Assembly (NCBI GenBank): GCA_016930735.1
Contig: JAFGGF010000348.1
Span: 1-18,713 of the forward strand
DNA length: 18,713 nucleotides
Reading direction: 5' to 3'
Source: Prolixibacteraceae bacterium
Lineage (GTDB): Bacteria; Bacteroidota; Bacteroidia; Bacteroidales; Prolixibacteraceae
The notes beneath the pieces are model-generated. The model did not search any database. It had not been told where the DNA came from and was given only the letters and a program-made list of their open reading frames with translations. How positions within the stretch are numbered: the first letter of the stretch is position 1; each line of letters opens with the position of its first letter. Shown in pieces: positions 14,946 to 18,713 of the stretch. The position numbers and the translations under genes were made by a program.

Positions 14946-17441
14946 ATGAATACGGCCTATCCATTCATACCTGTTTCTGTATTAATCCTGATGGTTTATT
15001 TTTTCACCTGGCTTTTTTCCAAATGGGGATTGATTTCATCTGTCTTCTTTCGAAAATTCTGGAATTCACTTTTATTGATCGCATTTTTAATTTCAGGATT
15101 GATTGGAATCCTGAGTGTAATTAAAATAAATTACAAACTTACTATTCCCAAATATGATACATTGCTAAAGTGGCACGTTTCTGTTGGGATCGCCATGGTT
15201 TTTATTGCATTTTTTCATATCGTCTGGCACCTCAGATATTTTACACGCATTTTCAAAAAAACCGCAGCTAAAAAACTGATTAAAACTGATTTTCAGCCAG
15301 ATAAAGATGAAGATATAAAATTCCGAGGCTTACTTTTTTTACTGGGTTTTATAACCATCATATCACAGGTAGTTTTTATACGTGAATTCATTTGTGTTGT
15401 ATCAGGAAATGAACTGGTTATAGGAATTGTTATGTCGGTCTGGATGTTATTAACAGCTCTTGGGGCTTATGCCGGGAGGAAAAGGCTGCCTGCAAATCCA
15501 GGATTAAAACAAGGCTTTAAAATGCTTGCTCTGCTGTCTTTTATGCCGATTATTTTAATTTCAATCCTTTATTATTTTAAATATTTGCTATTCCCCCCGG
15601 GAACAATCACAGGAATCGGAATTACAATAACAGGATCAATACTATTGCTTTTCCCGGTTTGTTTCCTGTCGGGATATCTGTTTACATTTTTTTCAGTAAA
15701 ATTCTCAAATGCCTTTGAGCGGAACCTGACCGGAAAGTCATATGCCTTTGAATCGCTTGGAAGCCTGATTGGCGGTTTAATTTTCAGCCTGATACTAGGC
15801 AACCTGCTTGATTCTTTTCAGGTTTTCGGATTAATATCAGGACTTATTTTAATTACCTGGGCATCAACAGTGAATAAGAAAAATACCGGTGAAAAGATAT
15901 TGTTAATCGTTCTTGGATTCCTTTTACCCATAGCAATATTTTCTTTAAATCCGTACAAGAATGTTAAAAAAATACTGTACCCGAACCAGCAAATTATCCT
16001 TAACAAGAATACTCCCTACGGGAACCTGATTGTTGCAGAACAGGCAGGGCAATACAATTTTTATGAAAACAATTCCCTTCAGTTTTATACAGAAAATCTC
16101 ATGTTAAATGAGGAAGCTGTTCACTTTGTTATGGTTCAGCACAAAAATCCTGAAAACATTCTTCTCCTGTCCGGAGGTGTTGCCGGAATGGTAAATGAAT
16201 TAGAAAAATACCACTTAAAGAATATTGATTATCTCGAAATAAATCCGGAAATTGTAGCCAACTGGAAAAAATTTTCAGAATTTGATCAATCCTCTGTTCC
16301 GGTTCATTTTTTCAAGTCTGATATCCGGAAATTTCTCCGTAAAAACAAAAACCTGTATGATGTAATTCTGATTAATCTTCCTCCCCCTTCAACACTTGGT
16401 TTTAACCGTTTTTATACTACAGAATTTGTTAAAAGCATAAAACAACATTGTACTCCGGAAAGTGTAATTTGCACATCGCTTCCTTCAACAGCAAACTATA
16501 CCGAAGAAAATGTCCTGAATGTAAATGCTTCCTTATACAATACCCTTAAAAATCATTTTAAGGAAGTTTTGGTTTTACAGGGTGAAAAGAATTTTTTCCT
16601 GGCAACTGATAAAACACTTACAACAACAATTGCTGAAAAGATTGATTCAAAAGGTATTAATAATGAATATGTTAATTCATATTATTTTGATGACTTTCTG
16701 ATCGATCAAAGAAGCCGCCTGCTGACCTCGGAATTTTCAAAGGGAGGGCAGGTAAACCACGATTTTTACCCGGTAATGTTCCTTGCGCAGATCAACCACT
16801 GGCTAAGCCGTTTTGGAGCCAGTTATCTATTGTTTGCGATAATACCAATAATAGGATTCCTGTTTTTTTTCTTCAGGTTAAATAAAATTTCAATCGGGCT
16901 TTATACCGGGGGTTTTTCAGCAGCATCGCTCGAAATAGTCCTGATGCTGGCTTACCAGGTCTTTTTTGGAAGCCTGTACATTGCTGTGGCTTTGTTCTTT
17001 TCAGTTTTTATGGGAGGGTTGGCAGCCGGAAGTTATGCCGGACCAAAAATACAATCTGCCAGAAACATAAAATTATACTACCTGTTACAATCAGCAATTG
17101 CCCTTTTTGCATTAGTAATTCCGGCAACAGTCATGTTAATCAGCCGGCTAAACAACATTGGAATTCTGACTCAGGGACTTTTTTTTATACTGACTTTTAT
17201 CCTTTCGTTTTCAATTGGATTTGAGTTTTACCTGGCATCTGAAATTCAACCATTGCCTGTAAATGAAACCTCAGGTTTGAATTACAGCACCGACCTGGCT
17301 GGTTCGGCTTTCGGAGCATTTATCAGCGCAATTGTTTTACTTCCACTGACAGGAATTGTTAACACCTGCCTTATTATTTCCGGATTAAATATTTTTAGTG
17401 CAATAATGGCTTTTTCTGTACGTAATAAATTTGTTCCCTGA
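14946..17441 (+). CDS. Polytopic membrane protein with spermidine-synthase-like domain
   Basis: 831 residues from ATG 14946. The frame extends 35 codons upstream into the previous gene, but that part is an overlap artefact. An N-terminal unit of three spans (about 3-25, 40-60, 76-97) includes a helix with His77, His91 and His95. About seven further spans (127-335) follow, then a Rossmann domain (about 340-610) and a C-terminal block of several spans. The Rossmann domain has the SAM-fold pattern LLLSGGVAGMV (407-416) and DYLEINPEIV (428-437), and YDVILINLPP (471-480) followed by RFYTTEF, the spermidine-synthase YDVIIxDxxDP...YTxEF region. The catalytic Asp is absent (I-N-L), so aminopropyl transfer is unlikely. 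It lies between the MEMO-AMMECR1 gene and the radical SAM gene. Substrate and role are unknown. Confidence 0.82.
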   Translation: MNTAYPFIPVSVLILMVYFFTWLFSKWGLISSVFFRKFWNSLLLIAFLISGLIGILSVIKINYKLTIPKYDTLLKWHVSVGIAMVFIAFFHIVWHLRYFTRIFKKTAAKKLIKTDFQPDKDEDIKFRGLLFLLGFITIISQVVFIREFICVVSGNELVIGIVMSVWMLLTALGAYAGRKRLPANPGLKQGFKMLALLSFMPIILISILYYFKYLLFPPGTITGIGITITGSILLLFPVCFLSGYLFTFFSVKFSNAFERNLTGKSYAFESLGSLIGGLIFSLILGNLLDSFQVFGLISGLILITWASTVNKKNTGEKILLIVLGFLLPIAIFSLNPYKNVKKILYPNQQIILNKNTPYGNLIVAEQAGQYNFYENNSLQFYTENLMLNEEAVHFVMVQHKNPENILLLSGGVAGMVNELEKYHLKNIDYLEINPEIVANWKKFSEFDQSSVPVHFFKSDIRKFLRKNKNLYDVILINLPPPSTLGFNRFYTTEFVKSIKQHCTPESVICTSLPSTANYTEENVLNVNASLYNTLKNHFKEVLVLQGEKNFFLATDKTLTTTIAEKIDSKGINNEYVNSYYFDDFLIDQRSRLLTSEFSKGGQVNHDFYPVMFLAQINHWLSRFGASYLLFAIIPIIGFLFFFFRLNKISIGLYTGGFSAASLEIVLMLAYQVFFGSLYIAVALFFSVFMGGLAAGSYAGPKIQSARNIKLYYLLQSAIALFALVIPATVMLISRLNNIGILTQGLFFILTFILSFSIGFEFYLASEIQPLPVNETSGLNYSTDLAGSAFGAFISAIVLLPLTGIVNTCLIISGLNIFSAIMAFSVRNKFVP

Positions 17442-17447
17442 TTCCGG

Positions 17448-17478
17448 TTGGGGTTCAGTTTTCTTTTTTCTAATTTTG
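17448..17478 (+). promoter_or_regulatory. Candidate promoter for the radical SAM gene
   Basis: TTG (17448-17450), a 20-base spacer, and TAATTTTG (17471-17478), an 8/8 match to TAnnTTTG. The ATG is at 17496, giving a leader of about 10 bases. It is the best promoter match in the window and suggests that this gene can be transcribed separately from the membrane-protein gene. Confidence 0.5.
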
Positions 17479-17495
17479 AAATAAAACTTCCGGAA

Positions 17496-18620
17496 ATGGA
17501 TAAACGGCAGTTTCTTAAAACAACATTATTCGGGGCAGGAGGATTAGCCTGTTTTTCAAATCCTTTGATTTCGCATGCATCGGAGCCTGCAACATTAAAG
17601 GTGGGGAAAAAATGGACAAAAGAAGCATTGTTTTATACTACAACCCCAAAAGGGATCCGGTGCCTGATCTGCCCGAATGAATGCGACATCAAGGAAGGAG
17701 AATCGGGTGATTGCAGAAACCGGGTTAGCAAAGACGGAAAGCTTTACAGCATTGCTTACGGCAATCCATGTGCTGTCCACATCGATCCGATTGAGAAAAA
17801 ACCAATGCTGCATTTTCTTCCCGGGACAAAAGCTTATTCCATTGCAACAGCAGGTTGTAACCTTGCCTGTCTGAATTGCCAGAACTGGACTATTTCACAA
17901 ACAAGCCCTGAAGAAACCCGAAATTACGACCTTCTTCCTGATAAACTTATCGAATCCTGCATTGAAAACAATTGTGAATCGATTGCATATACCTATTCCG
18001 AGCCCATAACTTTTTATGAATACACTTTCGACTCAGCAACACTAGCACAACAGGCGGGTATTAAAAATGTGATGGTCACTGCAGGCTATATAAACAAAGA
18101 ACCGCTTGAAAAACTTTGTAAAGTGATCGATTCGGCAAATGTTGATTTAAAATCGTTCAGCGAAGATATTTACCTCAAATTAAATGCAGGGAAACTCCAG
18201 CCTGTTTTGGATACATTGGTAACCATGAAAAATGAGGGTGTCTGGCTCGAAATAACAAACCTGGTTGTTCCTTCGTGGACCGATGACCTTGATATGATAA
18301 AAAAAATGTGCGGCTGGCTGGCCAGTAATGGTTTTGAAAAAAATCCACTCCATTTCAGCAGGTTCCAGCCGCTTTATAAGCTTACTCAATTGCCTCCTAC
18401 TCCGGTAACCGTTTTAAAATCGGCCCGTGAAATTGCCCTTGCCGAAGGATTAAAACATGTTTATATTGGGAATGTACCCGGCACAAACTCTGAAAACACC
18501 TATTGCCCGAATTGCGGAAAAGCAGTAATTGAAAGAAAAGGTTACACAATATTAAGTAACCATTTGAAAGATGAGAAATGCGAATTTTGCCAGACCAAAG
18601 TCAGTGGGGTTTGGGAATAA
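17496..18620 (+). CDS. amrS: AmmeMemoRadiSam system radical SAM enzyme with Tat-like leader
   Basis: 374 residues from ATG 17496; the in-frame TTG at 17448 coincides with the putative -33 element and is rejected. The canonical radical SAM cluster is CNLACLNC (Cys121, Cys125, Cys128; CX3CX2C), which binds a 4Fe-4S cluster and SAM. Upstream is a second Cys set, CLICPNEC...C (Cys56, 59, 63, 73), and the C-terminus has a zinc-ribbon/rubredoxin-like CPNC...CEFC (Cys337, 340, 362, 365). This layout is that of the AmmeMemoSam_rS family (related to pyruvate-formate-lyase-activating enzymes). The N-terminus MDKRQFLKTT, a hydrophobic stretch, and SHA|SE look like a Tat signal with Lys-Arg in place of Arg-Arg. 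Because TatC is encoded in this window, export is possible but unproven. The substrate is unknown. Confidence 0.9.
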   Translation: MDKRQFLKTTLFGAGGLACFSNPLISHASEPATLKVGKKWTKEALFYTTTPKGIRCLICPNECDIKEGESGDCRNRVSKDGKLYSIAYGNPCAVHIDPIEKKPMLHFLPGTKAYSIATAGCNLACLNCQNWTISQTSPEETRNYDLLPDKLIESCIENNCESIAYTYSEPITFYEYTFDSATLAQQAGIKNVMVTAGYINKEPLEKLCKVIDSANVDLKSFSEDIYLKLNAGKLQPVLDTLVTMKNEGVWLEITNLVVPSWTDDLDMIKKMCGWLASNGFEKNPLHFSRFQPLYKLTQLPPTPVTVLKSAREIALAEGLKHVYIGNVPGTNSENTYCPNCGKAVIERKGYTILSNHLKDEKCEFCQTKVSGVWE

Positions 18621-18713
18621 TGATAATTAACGTGAGTTCGATGTAAGAAACTCAAAATATTTATTGTAAGAAAGCAAGGTTTTGATTATATTTAAGTATC
18701 TGAAGTTTAAATA

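Noticed and set aside
18633..18654. Hairpin (TGAGTT/AACTCA) after the radical SAM gene as a terminator
   Set aside because: Only six pairs with a ten-base loop and no real T-run; too weak to call. The rest of 18621-18713 shows no recognisable feature.
1..18713. tRNA, rRNA, CRISPR array, insertion sequence or attachment site
   Set aside because: No cloverleaf-like block, spaced direct repeats, transposase or flanking inverted repeats were recognised; genes are closely packed and intact.

Overview
The window looks like a chromosomal segment of a Bacteroidota species, probably of the Bacteroidales/Marinilabiliales kind. The evidence is low-GC DNA, starts that mostly lack Shine-Dalgarno sequences, several -7 boxes of the Bacteroidota type (TAnnTTTG), a Bacteroidota-style TonB, and a multidomain lamin-tail surface protein ending in a gliding-motility/FlgD-like C-terminal module. 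There are 13 complete protein genes, no RNA genes, no mobile elements and no CRISPR. No gene-free stretch exceeds 300 bases; the longest are about 172 bases (1047-1218) and 175 bases (5822-5996). The genus cannot be fixed from sequence reading alone.

Layout. 1-2124: a uroporphyrinogen-decarboxylase-like (corrinoid methyltransferase family) gene on the minus strand, diverging from an AraC-type regulator. 2136-5821: ahcY (S-adenosylhomocysteine hydrolase) and recQ, both minus. 5997-9712, plus strand: tatC and lptB (envelope biogenesis), an orphan tonB closed by a strong intrinsic terminator, then hflX, whose start directly abuts that terminator. 9754-10761, minus: asd, with its own GNRA-loop terminator. 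10838-18620, plus strand: four genes whose products all appear to belong to the cell envelope.

The last block is the most interesting part. It encodes a secreted lamin-tail-domain protein; a predicted lipoprotein that fuses a MEMO domain to an AMMECR1 domain; a large polytopic membrane protein with a spermidine-synthase-like Rossmann domain and a possible heme-binding helix; and a CX3CX2C radical SAM enzyme preceded by a Tat-like leader. MEMO, AMMECR1 and this radical SAM type form the conserved but functionally unassigned AmmeMemoRadiSam trio. Here every component carries an export or membrane signal, and a positive-inside reading of the membrane protein puts its Rossmann domain outside the cytoplasm. 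A working hypothesis is an extracytoplasmic form of the system. This is inference and needs localisation tests, since periplasmic S-adenosylmethionine chemistry is not an established process.
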